Assembly: GCF_000003605.2 (NCBI RefSeq)
Contig: NW_003155740.1
Location: 124,649-155,730 of the forward strand
Direction: 5' to 3'
Source: Saccoglossus kowalevskii
Lineage: Eukaryota > Hemichordata > Enteropneusta > Harrimaniidae
DNA length: 31,082 nucleotides
Made by a program: the position numbers and the translations under genes. The notes beneath the pieces are model-generated. The model was not told the DNA's origin and did not search any database. It saw only the letters and a program-made list of their open reading frames with translations. Each line of letters starts with the position of its first letter. Position 1 is the stretch's first letter. Positions 9,585 to 21,700 of this stretch are shown in pieces.

Positions 9585-10779
9585 GTATGTACGCCTTGTA
9601 TAAATTATCACGTGTTTAAGGAACTTGATAAACCACAATCCTATGCGATTTGTACTTGAATATATTGATTTGTAAAGGTTTGGTTTGGATTCGCTTCATG
9701 CATCCCGAGAACATGCATTTTTTTTCCAAAAGTTTTTCTATTTGCTTGAACAGAGGCGGCGGCACGAAAGTTTCTAGTTCAAGATGGGGGGGGGGGGGAT
9801 TGCTCACCATCCCTTACCGCGACCTTACTAGGGGGTCTGGGGCATGCTCCCCCTTTAAACTTTTGAAATCTAGACCCTCTGTAACTCTATTTCCTTCATT
9901 TGAGGGGCAAATCTTGCTGACACAAAGAGTTTCAGTTTGATTTTAAAAGGGGCCGCGATGCTCAAACATTTTTGTCGAGGGGGCGACCGCCTCTCTGCCC
10001 CCCATGTGCCACAGTCACTGATGAATCGTTTAATTTGATAAGAGAAAGTAGCAATTTTTGTCAAGAGTAAGCCAAACGTACACTTTTCAACCATACAGAG
10101 CAATTCGTGGATAACTGAGGGAGTACCCATCATCTGGTTGTGTCTTCAACTCGTGATTTCAAATACCTAGAATTTATTCATTTCCCAGTAAACTGTACTT
10201 CCGGAAAATATAAGGTTAGTGACTTAAAAAAAAAGGGGGGGGGGTCACCAGCTTAATTTTTCGAGAAAATAATGGATGTATTTTAGTGGATACTCCATCA
10301 GTAGCAAAGCAGTTCTTTTACTAGAGGTTTCTGTGGCAGAGACTATATATCTTAAATTAGGCATAGACATGATGTGTTTTGTTCTCGATTATTTAAAAAA
10401 TCTGGGTTTTAAAAAGGAGCAAAAAATGCAATTTTTCTCTAACCTTCTGTTTTATATAGCGATAGCAATTTTTTGAAAAATATTAAGACAAGTTTCCTAA
10501 AATAATACACAAAACAGTGCTATTTTATAGTGCCATAATACAAAAGCTTTATTTTTAGATTTTTAGTCAATAAACCAATGAACATTGTCATTATGAGTAG
10601 GCTTCTACCTTAATCAACTTTTTTGCGCATTAGTTAGCTTGAACGACCATTGCTGTGAAATGACATTGTTACAATGTTTTATTTATTTATTTTTATTTTT
10701 TGTTGCCTCCCAGAGTTCATATGTATGTGCTTCAAAATGAACCACTTATTATTAATCTGACCAATTTCTTCTTTTCTAG
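9585..10779 (+). other. Intron of orphan membrane-protein gene with poly-G tracts
   Basis: This 1.2-kb intron runs from GTATGT to TTTTCTAG. It contains a 12-base G run near 9787 and a run of A then about 10 G near 10226-10244. A block around 9828-9855 (GGGGGTCTGGGGCATGCTCC) can fold on itself and looks like a dispersed repeat. No exon is visible. Confidence 0.6.
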
Positions 10780-11103
10780 CTATATTCCCCCGCTGAGTTG
10801 ACATCGGGAGTCAGAGCGCCTCACAACAGTCTAATGATATCGAGCGTGAATACCTCTACATCGCTGGGACCTGGGCTCGATTCTGACTTCGGTGCCAGTG
10901 CTGGGTGCTCCCAACGAATCGTGTCCTCCAACAACAGCATTACGACATCGGAGGATAGCCGTCATAGAAAACCACAGAGCGACGTCGCTACTCTTACGCC
11001 CACTGATTGGCATAACGCGACACCTTATTACACAGACCACCAATATGGCTACGTTGACGGGCACTCTATCCCAGTACTCGAAAGAGCACAGCACTGGGTA
11101 TGA
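10780..11103 (+). CDS. Orphan membrane protein, exon 2 (cytoplasmic tail and stop)
   Basis: The acceptor is TTCTTTTCTAG. The frame opens LYSPAELTSGVRAPHNSL and continues for 107 residues of Ser/Thr/His/Tyr-rich low-order sequence (for example TPYYTDHQYGYVDGHS) to TGA at 11101-11103. This composition resembles the tail in exon 1. The phase (0) fits only the third frame at the end of exon 1. CTGG/GTATGA at 11099 could act as a donor that removes the stop, in which case the exon at 12277 would follow in frame. Confidence 0.65.
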   Translation, partial: LYSPAELTSGVRAPHNSLMISSVNTSTSLGPGLDSDFGASAGCSQRIVSSNNSITTSEDSRHRKPQSDVATLTPTDWHNATPYYTDHQYGYVDGHSIPVLERAQHWV

Positions 11104-11393
11104 ATTCGGGTGCAATTTATTTATTCTTAAACGTCCATATTTTATAAAAATATAGTACACAGGATACAAGGTTTACTTTATAACCCATCCTGCAGTGAAG
11201 GGAAGCAGTGCCCCGCTTTCAGGTATTACAATAGTATTTCAGAAGATTCGTCAAATTACTGTTTCTGCTACATGACCGTTCAATATAAAAATGTATTTAT
11301 GTGTGTAAGCTTATGTATTCTGAGTGTCTTTGTATATAAATATATAATTTTATTTTTGTTGTAAATTTAAAAAAAATGTGACGTGTGCGATGT

Positions 11394-11399
11394 AATAAA
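11394..11399 (+). terminator. Polyadenylation signal after orphan gene exon 2
   Basis: AATAAA lies 290 bases after the stop at 11103, preceded by an AT-rich 3' UTR-like stretch. It supports a short transcript ending here. Confidence 0.5.
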
Positions 11400-12276
11400 G
11401 AAAATACTTAACATTCTTTGTGTTTATATCTGTATACTTTCCGTAACAGTTGAGATGCGTTGATCTGTAGTGTGGCAATTGCACTTGGATAAGTTTGTTG
11501 TACATGCACTAGTTTTCAGTATCAATATCTCCCAATCCCCGCCATCAATCGGACGCATAAGAATTGTCATCTTCGGCGGCCATCTTGTATATATCGCGAG
11601 GCCACATACCTCGTCTATCATTCGCGCCCTCTAGTGACGTGAACATTACGTAGGTATGCGTGAGCAACATATTTCAAAACTACAAATCTGTTGTAGTACA
11701 TTAATTAGTCATTTTGCATATAGTACATCTTCCAAGGTAGAATAAGTGCCAGTGCGCATATTGCAGTGTCAAAATCTGTATATAATCGTATTATTCAACA
11801 GATTTCTTTTTGACTTTTTCCGATTCACAGTCAACCCGTTTTTTGAAAGTGTCCATGAATAAAGACGTATAGCAATTTAGAAGCATAAATCACAGTAAAA
11901 ACTTCATTTTGTCATTGAAATCTCACTGAAAATTATGTAAATGTCGGTAATACTTCTAGACATGAACGAAATATTGCAAGACACTATACCTTATTTTTTC
12001 AAAATGACCACAATTTTGAAATTGTGTGATATATTCTCTTCATAGAATAAAATGGTTGCGAAATGCCCTCTAAAAACAGACAAATGTTAATCGTTTAATC
12101 TAATTGTTTACATTGATTTTCTCCGACAGTCACGGTGACCCTAATTTTTATTTCATTTTTACATCCTTGTAACATAAAATATCGTAAGTAAAAAAAAACA
12201 AAAATAAACGTGACACAATGTTTTAGTAATTATCTACAAATAAATTTGCTCTTTTTGTTGGTCTTACTCGTTGCAG

Positions 12277-12453
12277 TGGCTGGTTGATAGTCCCAGGTTT
12301 GTGCACGTTAGATGTTACCCATGTCTAACTAATCATCCAGCATTAGAGGAATCGCTAAACAACGGCACATATGCCGAAATCAACGGCGAATTTGTGACGT
12401 GTGAACGCAAAGGTATTTTAAAACAGATAGAACTAATCGAACAAATAGAATAA
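12277..12453 (+). CDS. Possible alternative exon of orphan gene
   Basis: After CTCGTTGCAG the phase-0 frame encodes WLVDSPRFVHVRCYPCL and ALEESLNNGTYAEINGEF, continuing to TAA at 12451-12453 or to a weak donor (AAAG/GTATTT) near 12413. It is in phase with a potential donor at 11099, so a longer isoform of the orphan protein is plausible. The peptide has no family I recognise. The other two frames stop quickly, which favours this one. Confidence 0.4.
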   Translation, partial: WLVDSPRFVHVRCYPCLTNHPALEESLNNGTYAEINGEFVTCERKGILKQIELIEQIE

Positions 12454-12774
12454 CACAACAAATAACGGCCTATTTTTTACAGTGTGAACACAGCTTACTA
12501 TTCCAGTATTCTGCATTAGAAGATTAGATTGCTCCTTATGAATACCATGCATAATAAATTACAGGAATATTTAAATAAGGTCATTCCACATGCGTTATAT
12601 ATACACGTTTTTTTATGCCATGAATCAAACAAATGAGTTGGTAACTTTAATGAACATAAATAACTGTAAGATACATGTACGGATAAATACACACGTGAAT
12701 ACATTTATCTATCTAGTCTGAATGTGCAACTGAGGCGGTCGACTTGCTCGCTTCCTGTATATTGTTTTATGCAG

Positions 12775-12889
12775 ACACAATCTTATTACGTCGAAAAGAA
12801 AGTCGAACGATTCAAATATAGTTATCGTTGATATTCCGATGTACAGACCTAGAAGACCGCCGATGTCACTGGCCAGGTCTTCCTCCTAA
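12775..12889 (+). CDS. Possible terminal exon of orphan gene, long form
   Basis: After TTTTATGCAG one frame reads HNLITSKRKSNDSNIVIV and PMYRPRRPPMSLARSSS, then TAA. An AATAAA follows at 12916-12921. The composition is coding-like, but the entry phase (needing two carried bases) does not match the only visible donor of the exon at 12277. Either another exon or an indel is missing, or this is not an exon. Confidence 0.3.
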
Positions 12890-15800
12890 TAACCAGAATG
12901 CAAACAAGTATTGTAAATAAAAAAAGAGGTTTCAGAAAGATTATGTAGTTGAATAAGGATTAATACGACGTGATTAGCTGAATCAAAACTAGAAATGGCG
13001 CATGTGATGCAGTCTGATCTGATTGTGTTTGTCAAGGGAAAGGCGTGCTTTCGTTAAACCACCACGGCAAATTACAGAGTTCCCTCAAACGTTCTATTCC
13101 GTTATATGATGGCGCTGTGTAAACGTCATTCACTGAGCGTTAGGCAAAAATGTCACCAGCAAGGATGAGTAATGATTTTTAAATTAAGATGATTTCTTGG
13201 CATAATAGTAATACTATACAGTTACTTTAATAAATATATATGGAGTGTACCTGTTATTACTCGATAGTGGCACTGGTTTCCACGGGCGACTAGATAAAAT
13301 ATTAATAATATCTATGTTGTAATTAGCATACACAATTCTGACTGTAGTATATATTTATTTTTTCGTCAACTTGAAAAGTATAATTACAGAAAGTTTTAAG
13401 TTATAAATTTGCGGCGTCAGAAGTATTGAACATCTTTGTCTCATTTTGGTGTTTTCATTCTCTTTCACGCTCGCGCACACATTTTTCATTTCTTTAGTTC
13501 ACGCTATATAGGAGAAATATTTAGCAAGCTATTTATATTGAAAAAGGAAGGACTTCTTTCCATATGCCTTGGCGCGTATAAAATAACTTTAGTACACTGC
13601 GCGTAGTGATTTAAAAGTAATAGCACCACGATGGCATGTAACCAATGGAAACTGGAGTTAATCATACATCTAGTAACGCTACGGAAGTGCGCCCTCACAC
13701 AAGGACAGAAATTTCCCATATCGTGTCAGGTTCAGCGCGCCTAGCTTTCATCAATCAAATCAAGACGCGTCATTTTAAATTACGTCGTGAATTTGAGTTC
13801 ACGTCATGGTAAAATTGTAATTACACCTAAACTGTATGATAAAACCTTTATGGACTAGATACAGTCCATAAAGAATAATGTTGCTATGGAGTTAATAAAA
13901 GGCACACTTTTCATATACAGTTATTTAAAGTGAAGTGTTCGGAAATTGAATATACTTTCTTCCTTTCAACTGTGCTGGTAGTTATGCTAATTAGTCCATG
14001 AGCCAAAGACGGAAACAATTGCTTATCGGTAACATCTCAGGGATGGGTGCTACTAAAGATTTTCTTGGAGCATTGTTGTGTACATTACGAATTTGTATGA
14101 TTGGAAGCACAACATTTAGCTTCATCAACTCGTCCCTCAAAGTCCATACTTTGAATTGAAGGTTGTTTCAGATAATATGATGACACTAAACAAAACAGAT
14201 GAATTCGAAAAAATGTGGCGAAAATTGGTAAATAGCATATATCGCTGCCAATGTACTACTGATCATACTATCAGTTCGCACTAATTGAATTATTAACTGC
14301 ATGCTCAAAATTACTACTATATAATGTTTTTGAACGCTAGAAATCGTTCTGTTATGATTAGATAACTAACTCATTTGCAATTTTAATATGGTCTCCAAGT
14401 TGCATACAACTATTACAGTTCACTCAGATGATAGAGGTAAATAATATTGGGCCCACTTTTATTGAACCTTAATATTTTAAAATAACATGAGGGTGTAACC
14501 TATAACACATGGGACAGTATCTTTTCCGAACAGTTTTGCTTTAGTCATTGCATACGTACGGAGATAATTTATTGTTTTTTACCATATGATGTGCCCACTT
14601 CACACCCTGACTCGCATCCTAGGTAACAGTGTTTCATGGAATTGATATACTAGGGTGTTTTACCTGGTAATCTTATACTCTATGAGAGTTTGTCAATTAA
14701 TTCTAGAAAGTGTTCCTCCAACCCACAGTATACCGTAATCCCTCACTGGCACCACAAGTTGCGTATTCATTTACAGGTAAATCCGTATAGCTCATCACAA
14801 CACTCAGTGAAATTGACGTGTCAATATATCTATGCGATATTCTAATAAGGTGAAATTCGGTGGTCTCATTGAAATTATGCAAATTATAGTTATTTAATAA
14901 CAAAAGCTATAGCTGCGTTTCAGAGCATACTATTCTTTAATATAGTATTTGAAATTGGGGTATGTTCAATAGTGCAGTAGTGCAGTGATGGCTTTCTTGG
15001 ATTCCCTACACTTATGGAAAATGTTCAACACCCTCATAATACATAAGCATAACCCTCCAACCTTGACAGAAAATACACTCATGATATGATAGATAAGTTG
15101 ATCACCTCATTTTGTATATTATATTATTTCAACAACTTGGTCACAATATAGTAACCCCAAAAATCGCAATGATAAATTATATATATGATAATATGATATA
15201 ATATATTAAGTTGAGTAGCCAAATTGAAATTATGCAAATGACTTAATTGTCTAATCATAATATGAGTTGTGTATGAAGCAATATGGTGTCATCAATTATT
15301 TAGGTAGTCCTAAACAATATTTGTGTGGAATTGTTGGCATATGCGCTATCATTAGATCTAAACTTTAAGTTGAGCCTATGAGTCTATGATTGGCTAGTGT
15401 TTATCATTAGCATGTAATTGTTTATTGTAACTTTTGAAGGTGCGGTTTATGCTAGAGACCTCCAAACGTTTCATATCATATGCTTTTGCTTAGTGTTGTC
15501 AGTGACACGCGTAACGGGGACTTTGGCTCCCAACTCTGCCTACAGTAGAAATAAGACTGAATTTATTAAGTTGTGTGTAGTTGTTGTTATCTCAGAACTC
15601 AGCCCCAAAGTTTGACAATAGCGAATCAAATGATAAAATATTTTCGTCAGAGTTCGAGTATTTTAGAACACGTTATTATGTAACATTCTAGTAGGAAATA
15701 ACCAGAGCATGATTAGGAGCGTATTGGCGGCCATATTAGATGTATGTAAATTACCCATTTTTCTCACATTTTTGTTAAATTCACCTGGCTCATTTTATTT

Positions 15801-18217
15801 AATTATGCACAATTTTGTCAAATTATGCACACGAGTGTTGTCATTATTCTAGCGTTTAAATACTCTATAGCATTAATGTTGAGCATGCATAAAATATGGA
15901 AATTACCAGAATAGGTAAGCCCAGTAGCGCATTGGCGACCATCTTGGATTTAAGCTAATTACCGATTTTCTCTAAAACAACCTTCAATCTGTGACCCCAG
16001 AAAAGAAAAGAAATACCCTACACAAATGAATTGACCAATGGGCGTTCTAGAATGTTCGTGGTGTTCGTAACTTAGTTATGGCGTGGTCTATGGTATAAAA
16101 GTTCACCAATTTACAACTAACGCCACACCACGTTAGCTATAATTAAAGTTCCTACCTGATAGGCCGGTACCTCCGATACACGTTGAACAGATAGACTTTC
16201 AAAATAAACAGCAATACTCGCAAGATTTTGTCTGTAATTGAAGATTTATTGAATTACCGCGTATCCAAGCAAAGGTGACGATCAAAAGGACCCCTTGTTG
16301 TGGAGTGAAGGTTTCCACTCTAAATAACGTAAAATAAGTAAGCGTTCGCTAGTGTAATTTCCGTTTGGAACGGGAGGAGGTTTTTTGACAACACATGTTA
16401 TGGATTCATCAGATAGTAATTAAAGCACGACGTAATTAATTATCGTATTATACTTAATACGATGAAATTCGAATCGCATGTATTTGTAACACTGAAGTGC
16501 ATCGTTATACTTACGTAGCACTCTGGAGATTTGTTATACTTTTTGTTTTGGGGTTGATGGAATGAATATTTTTTAGTAGTTGGGCCTATGAAAGAAACAA
16601 AAAAAAAATCATTCACAACACGTCGTGTGGCAACAAAGGTATAAATACGCATGCGTACATCTGCAAATAGACGAAATAGTCATACATACCAGGTACATTT
16701 CAGACGGCCATGTTGAATGCGATATTGTTTTTGCGTAGGTAATTTCACTGTAATATCAAAACAAAGCAATAAATGCTCCTGTTAGTAATCGAACAGCTTT
16801 TCTTTTTATTTCTTTTCTTTTTTAATTTTTTTAATTATATATTTCAATTTTCTGACTGTGAAAGACCAAAGGTCTAAACAAACTACATAGAGAATTCAAA
16901 TAATAAGACTAGTCAACCAATCATTGAAGGCCTTGCATACAGTAATTATTCCGATTGGTTATTGAAGTTTGGGCAAAACCAATAGAATTTAAACAGCAGA
17001 ACGTTAATAAGGTGCTGACAACTACACTTCTGATAAACATGGATCTTACATGGATTAATATAGGGGTAAATGAAATTCGAATAGTGGCGAGAAAACGTAT
17101 GCTTGAAGTTCATAAGACGTGGTTTTAGTTTCCAATGGCGCTCACGAAAGCTGAGAGTTTCATTAACATATTTGTTCTATGCATGACGGAAAGCATTACT
17201 CAAAACACGTTGAATTTGCATGCACTTACTTGCACGATAGTTTGCATTCATCACATGGTAATTGAGATGACTCGTGGAGGAAATGGATCAGTTGGCGACA
17301 CATTTCTGATGAGAAAATCACAACATATAAACAAGCGCGGGTCTTACTTTGCTAGGATTGGAGAAATGTAAACACTAGATGTGCTTTTTTTCTATCAATA
17401 CAGTATAATATTTCATTATTACATATATATGTACCGCAGTTTACTTTGCAAACAAGCAAAGAAAAACACACAAAAAACAACAATAATAACAAAACTTAAT
17501 CCAGTTTATTTGGTGTTTGTGTAGTTTTCCACGAGATAACTTCATACATACGTTGAAAATTCTTCATAATTAATATTATAGAACACCGGAAACAACAAAA
17601 ATTGGTTATATATAATATGAACGTTTGTGATAGCTATGACATGTCTGACGACCCATACTATCAATGGCGATACACAAAATAGTATGTTATTTAATGACAG
17701 ATATGCAAATCACACGAGCCAAAAGCGCTCGTGAATTGTTTATATGCACATACTCAGATTCAATAAACGTGGTTTCCATTTCAAAGGGATTTGTAAACAG
17801 TTTGCCTACCCTGAGTCTTATTCAACATAAGACAACGAGGCGATCCGGCGAATGTATCAAGACATCCACAGTAGATGTACATATATTTATGCAGACAATC
17901 TACTTGGCATTCCTGTAAAAAAAACAACGCAATTTGATAATTCACAAGTTACACAAATGCACTTCAGCCGATCTGCGATTACTTGAACGTTAATAACGAA
18001 ATGCCACATTGAATGTACGACCACCATTTGGTATCAGGTGTTTCACAACCCATTGTGATTGACCACTCACCTTTCTAGAATAAAGAAACCCTTCATCGTC
18101 AGGAACATTGGGTTTGCAGTCTTGGCCATATGGTGTTTGCAAACGGTGTGCTACGGACTAAAACGTGTAATAAAATGTATAGTAATTGTATTATATCGTG
18201 TCGGTTCATTGCAAGTA
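12890..18217. other. Long intergenic region without recognisable genes
   Basis: All open frames are short and lack domains. I looked for the missing downstream exons of the - strand channel (YGNC, CGC, GGLLGL and CPPQC equivalents) and found none. Visible structure includes a perfect hairpin at 13846-13873 (CTTTATGGACT, 6-base loop). ATTGAAATTATGCAAAT is repeated near 14868 and 15222. A degenerate duplication (TTGGCG(G/A)CCAT) occurs at 15722 and 15938. A TATAAAA plus AATAAA pair lies at 16094 and 16203. It resembles decayed repeat-rich spacer. Confidence 0.6.
16080..16210 (+). promoter_or_regulatory. TATA box with downstream AATAAA, LTR-like fragment
   Basis: GGTATAAAAG at 16092-16101 is followed about 105 bp later by AATAAA (16203-16208). 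No open reading frame begins nearby. The pairing is what a retrotransposon LTR would show, but its ends could not be found. Confidence 0.2.
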
Positions 18218-18395
18218 CACTGTAACCTCAATATAATGAACACCGTTACAATGAATTACCTGATATAATGAACACACAGCGTGTCTCCCGCTCACTACAA
18301 ACCCAATGTATTATGTGCTTCAGTATAGTGAACATTTCACTATAACAAACTAATTGTATGTCCCCCAAAGAGTTCGTTATAACGAGGCTACTGTG
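18218..18395 (+). mobile_element. pogo/Tigger-like MITE, copy 1
   Basis: The element is 178 bp, starts CACTGTAACCTC(A)ATATAA and ends TTATAACGAGGCTACTGTG. Both ends are bordered by the dinucleotide TA, the target duplication of Tc1/mariner-pogo elements. The sequence between the ends is shared nearly base for base with copy 2 at 24793-24966. The reading frame crossing its left end is not a protein. Confidence 0.82.
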
Positions 18396-18439
18396 TATTA
18401 CGTCGTAATCCCAATGTCCTAACTATTTTCAACAACCAC

Positions 18440-18597
18440 TTGAAGCGAATGGGGCATCGCCCGCGCACGCGCGAGAATTGAGTCTCGAGCCACGATAACG
18501 CACGCTAAAACGCATAGGCTCATCGGTAGTTTGTTTGTAAACAACGACACGCTATGGCAGACTGCCACATTTGCAGGTGACGACTCCCCCGCTTAAA
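18440..18597 (+). mobile_element. MITE family A, copy 3, 18 bp beyond - channel exon
   Basis: The left end is degenerate (GGGGCATCGCCCGCGC). The right end, GCAGGTGACGACTCCCCCGC, is the best preserved terminus of the family. The interior matches copy 2 in orientation (AATTGAGTC, CACGCTAAAACGCA, GCTCATCGG). It sits within the intron directly after the last exon found for the - strand channel. Confidence 0.85.
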
Positions 18598-18614
18598 TAT
18601 TTAACTGTACCCAC

Positions 18615-18778
18615 TTTTTTAATGGCAAATGATGTCACCGAACCCGTCTTTGCCGTCATGCCCTCCTCTTCAGGTGATGGAACTTCCATGGGCTGGTGGA
18701 TAACGATACGCACACCAGACTCTTGTCCATACATGCCCAGGTATTCTTCTTGTTCCGTGAACACTGTTAATAACAGTC
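18615..18778 (-). CDS. - channel exon: palm/finger strand (last found)
   Basis: A 164-nt exon opens after CTACGCAG with two bases completing Gly and ends AAA/GTGGGT in phase 0. It encodes [18 protein letters not shown] and [10 protein letters not shown], the paralogue of the exon at 2150-2313. Downstream in the gene direction come 17 intron bases and then MITE copy 3. No later channel exon was found. Confidence 0.9.
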
Positions 18779-21700
18779 CTGCGTAGAAATAATTGCAAAC
18801 ATTTGATTCTGGATGTTAATAAACAATCTCCAATAATTGTAATAAGAACAATATACATTGACGAGTTGAACTCACCAGAACCGCCACCAGATCGAGTTGA
18901 TTTTTTCTGTTCGTGTAGATCAGCGTTGAAAATAAAGCAGTTACCGTAATGTTCATTCGGTATTGTAACAAAGTCTCTGCAAGAATTAAAGGAAAATAAA
19001 TATATCTAAACGTAGAATATGTGGGAAATGTTAAGGACCTGGGTCAATTTGTATCTTTAGCTAGAAATATACGCCAAAATTGGACCTATATCGAGCCTTG
19101 CACATTTGGATGCTCCTACACATGTTAAAACAGACCTTGAAGGGAAAAAAATCGATTGTGTCGATAAACAAGCTTGAAAATCTTTGCTGTGACTTCATGG
19201 ACAGTTTCTAGGAGTTAATTGTTTTCAAAATACAAGGTCTTTAACAAAAAATAACGTATACTTATTGTCGTAGGATTAACACAAAATTTTCACAACTTTA
19301 AGGTGACAATGAGAGGAACTTGAATGTGTCCAGACAAACTATTTCGTGGATTATTTACCAACGTGTTGTAGTTTGAGTTGGGGGGCAATGCGACTAAAAC
19401 GGAAATTAAAATTCAGCACACTACTTTTTAAAACGCATTGCTTGAATAAAACTGACCAGACACATTCAATTTACCAGACTATTGAACAAACTAGGAAAAG
19501 TGAAAAACTAATTTCTTATCACCAGCATAAATGCGTAATTATTTTTTTTTACATAAAAAGTAATTTTTTACCTTTGATTGAGTAACGCGTCGTAGAATGC
19601 AGATACGGGCATGAAAAAATATACATTTGAAAAGCTTGAAGTCTGGCGATTCCAAAAATATATACTTTCCTGGATCTGTTTGTAGTCATTTAGTCATAAT
19701 TAGAAGATGAAAACAAGTATGTAAATAATAGTCTCGCTACCTCAAATGTTTAGCGCCAAAAGAGAAGAGCCAGCCAATGCCCAGTAAGCCAGTTTCATAA
19801 TCATATTTCAAAATTAGATTACACTTTAACTTTAAAATCAGGTATACTTTGTACATAAGTTTTAGTCGAAATAAAAACTACAATAAACATTAGTTTAGGT
19901 AAATAGTACTGTAGTTCTCTTAACTCGGAATATAATAAACATATCGATTACCCCGGGTCACACGGTGCACCATTGAAAGTACATTGCAGAATGAAATCTT
20001 CAAATTGGTGCCCGTATTCGCGGATTTCTTCTGCTGTCAGTTTTAACACATTTCTAAGATCACTGTAGTCTGGAGTCGAGCTGAATGTTACGAAGTCCTT
20101 CCAATCTGCTGGATCTTCTCGCCCCACTCTATCGAAACCGGGATTTGTGTAGTAATATTCCTGGAACTCATCAAATAGCTGTTCAGAGTCTTCAGTAATA
20201 TCCAAGTACTCATCCTGCCAACCTTCATGAAATGGACTAGCAATCTCTGCCGATTCTATAAAATGAACATGTGAAATAACTGATGCTAGTTTTATTTAAT
20301 TAAACATCGCTATCATTTTGTCAAACGAGTCTCGTCTCCCATTACTAACAGAACGTATTCAAATACAACAAATCTCTGACAATTTGAAGAAAACAAACAC
20401 TATCAGTTTGTCAACGGCCCAAAAAAAGAGAAAACAGCTGGTGAACAGATATTATTAACAAACATGTATTGACAATTACTATTGTTTTACCTAAACATGT
20501 TAATTTAGAGGAAACAAATATCAACAACATTGTTTCCATTTTGTGTGTTCTAAATAAATATTAGATTGTTTTTTTGACAACAGAAAGCGATCGATATATA
20601 TTATTATATGTACATTTTGAAAAGAAATGATACTTAATACTAAAATTTGAGAACTTATTTCTCAAAAGATATATTTAAAACGTTACAGACTTCGCCGTCA
20701 ACAAAATCGCATCTCAGAGGTTGGTTCAGTCCTATTGTATATGTATTTAAAAGTTACCTACCAGTATGTACACATAATGGCCAATACTCATCTTCGCCTT
20801 GGTCACACTCTTGTTCATTGTTACAGTATCGAATACTTTCAATGCAATATCCACTGCGACATTTAAAAAAACCACTGGGACATTCGCCATCATTGCCAAC
20901 AACCACTAGAATCAAACCAGATATTTTACGGTCATTTGTAGTTTACTCACAAAAAAACATCAGGCCAATGTGACAGAATCTATTAGAAGATATTTACATT
21001 TTTATCTAGGAAAATCATTGTTGTCTGTATATTCAGGACGGGGAATTATGTATATTCATGAGCAAAAATGGCATATTATGGTTCGATACTCTTTTATATA
21101 ATTGATTTCAATCAATTTGGTCACAAGAATGTTATGGTCATAAACACGTGACCATCGTCTCCTACCTTGTTTTCCAACACAGATCCCACAGCTTAATTGG
21201 CACCTTGATTTCATAAACAAAGAATTCTGGGAACATTCACCTTGTGCTGCCCAATAGGGACATGCCTCATAATTATCTACACAATCTAGAAAATATAAAA
21301 TGTAACAGTTAAGCATGTTAACATGTGAACTTATGATATGTATTGGCATTATCAGTCTGAACGCCGACCGCCATTTGTATATGTGTCATTCGAACGTTTA
21401 ACACCTGGTGGTAATTTCCTGGAAAACACCTGCCATTATTTAAATATAAAAATGCAACCATCATCAATCCAAAAAATCCAACACCAGAAAACATATGATA
21501 AGCACAGATACACAATGCAGTTTTTTTTTAACACACACTTTTCTGCTTCTAGTTTAAAATTTTACTTACGGACATCGGTGCAGTTTGCTTCCTCGTCGCT
21601 TTTATCTATACAGTCAGTGTATCCATTGCACACCTTCCAATTGTCAATACATTGACCATTATTACACGAAAATTCCGCATTTTCACAGTGATCTGGAGAA

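Noticed and set aside
13504-13719. 71-codon - strand frame with a hydrophobic stretch
   Set aside because: It is isolated, with no supporting splice sites, homologous motif or neighbouring exons.
18059-18268. 69-codon + strand open frame
   Set aside because: It runs into the TA-flanked MITE at 18218 and has no domain similarity.
18571-18786. + strand open frame over the last - channel exon
   Set aside because: It is the antisense shadow of the exon encoding [11 protein letters not shown], a recognisable DEG/ENaC motif on the - strand.
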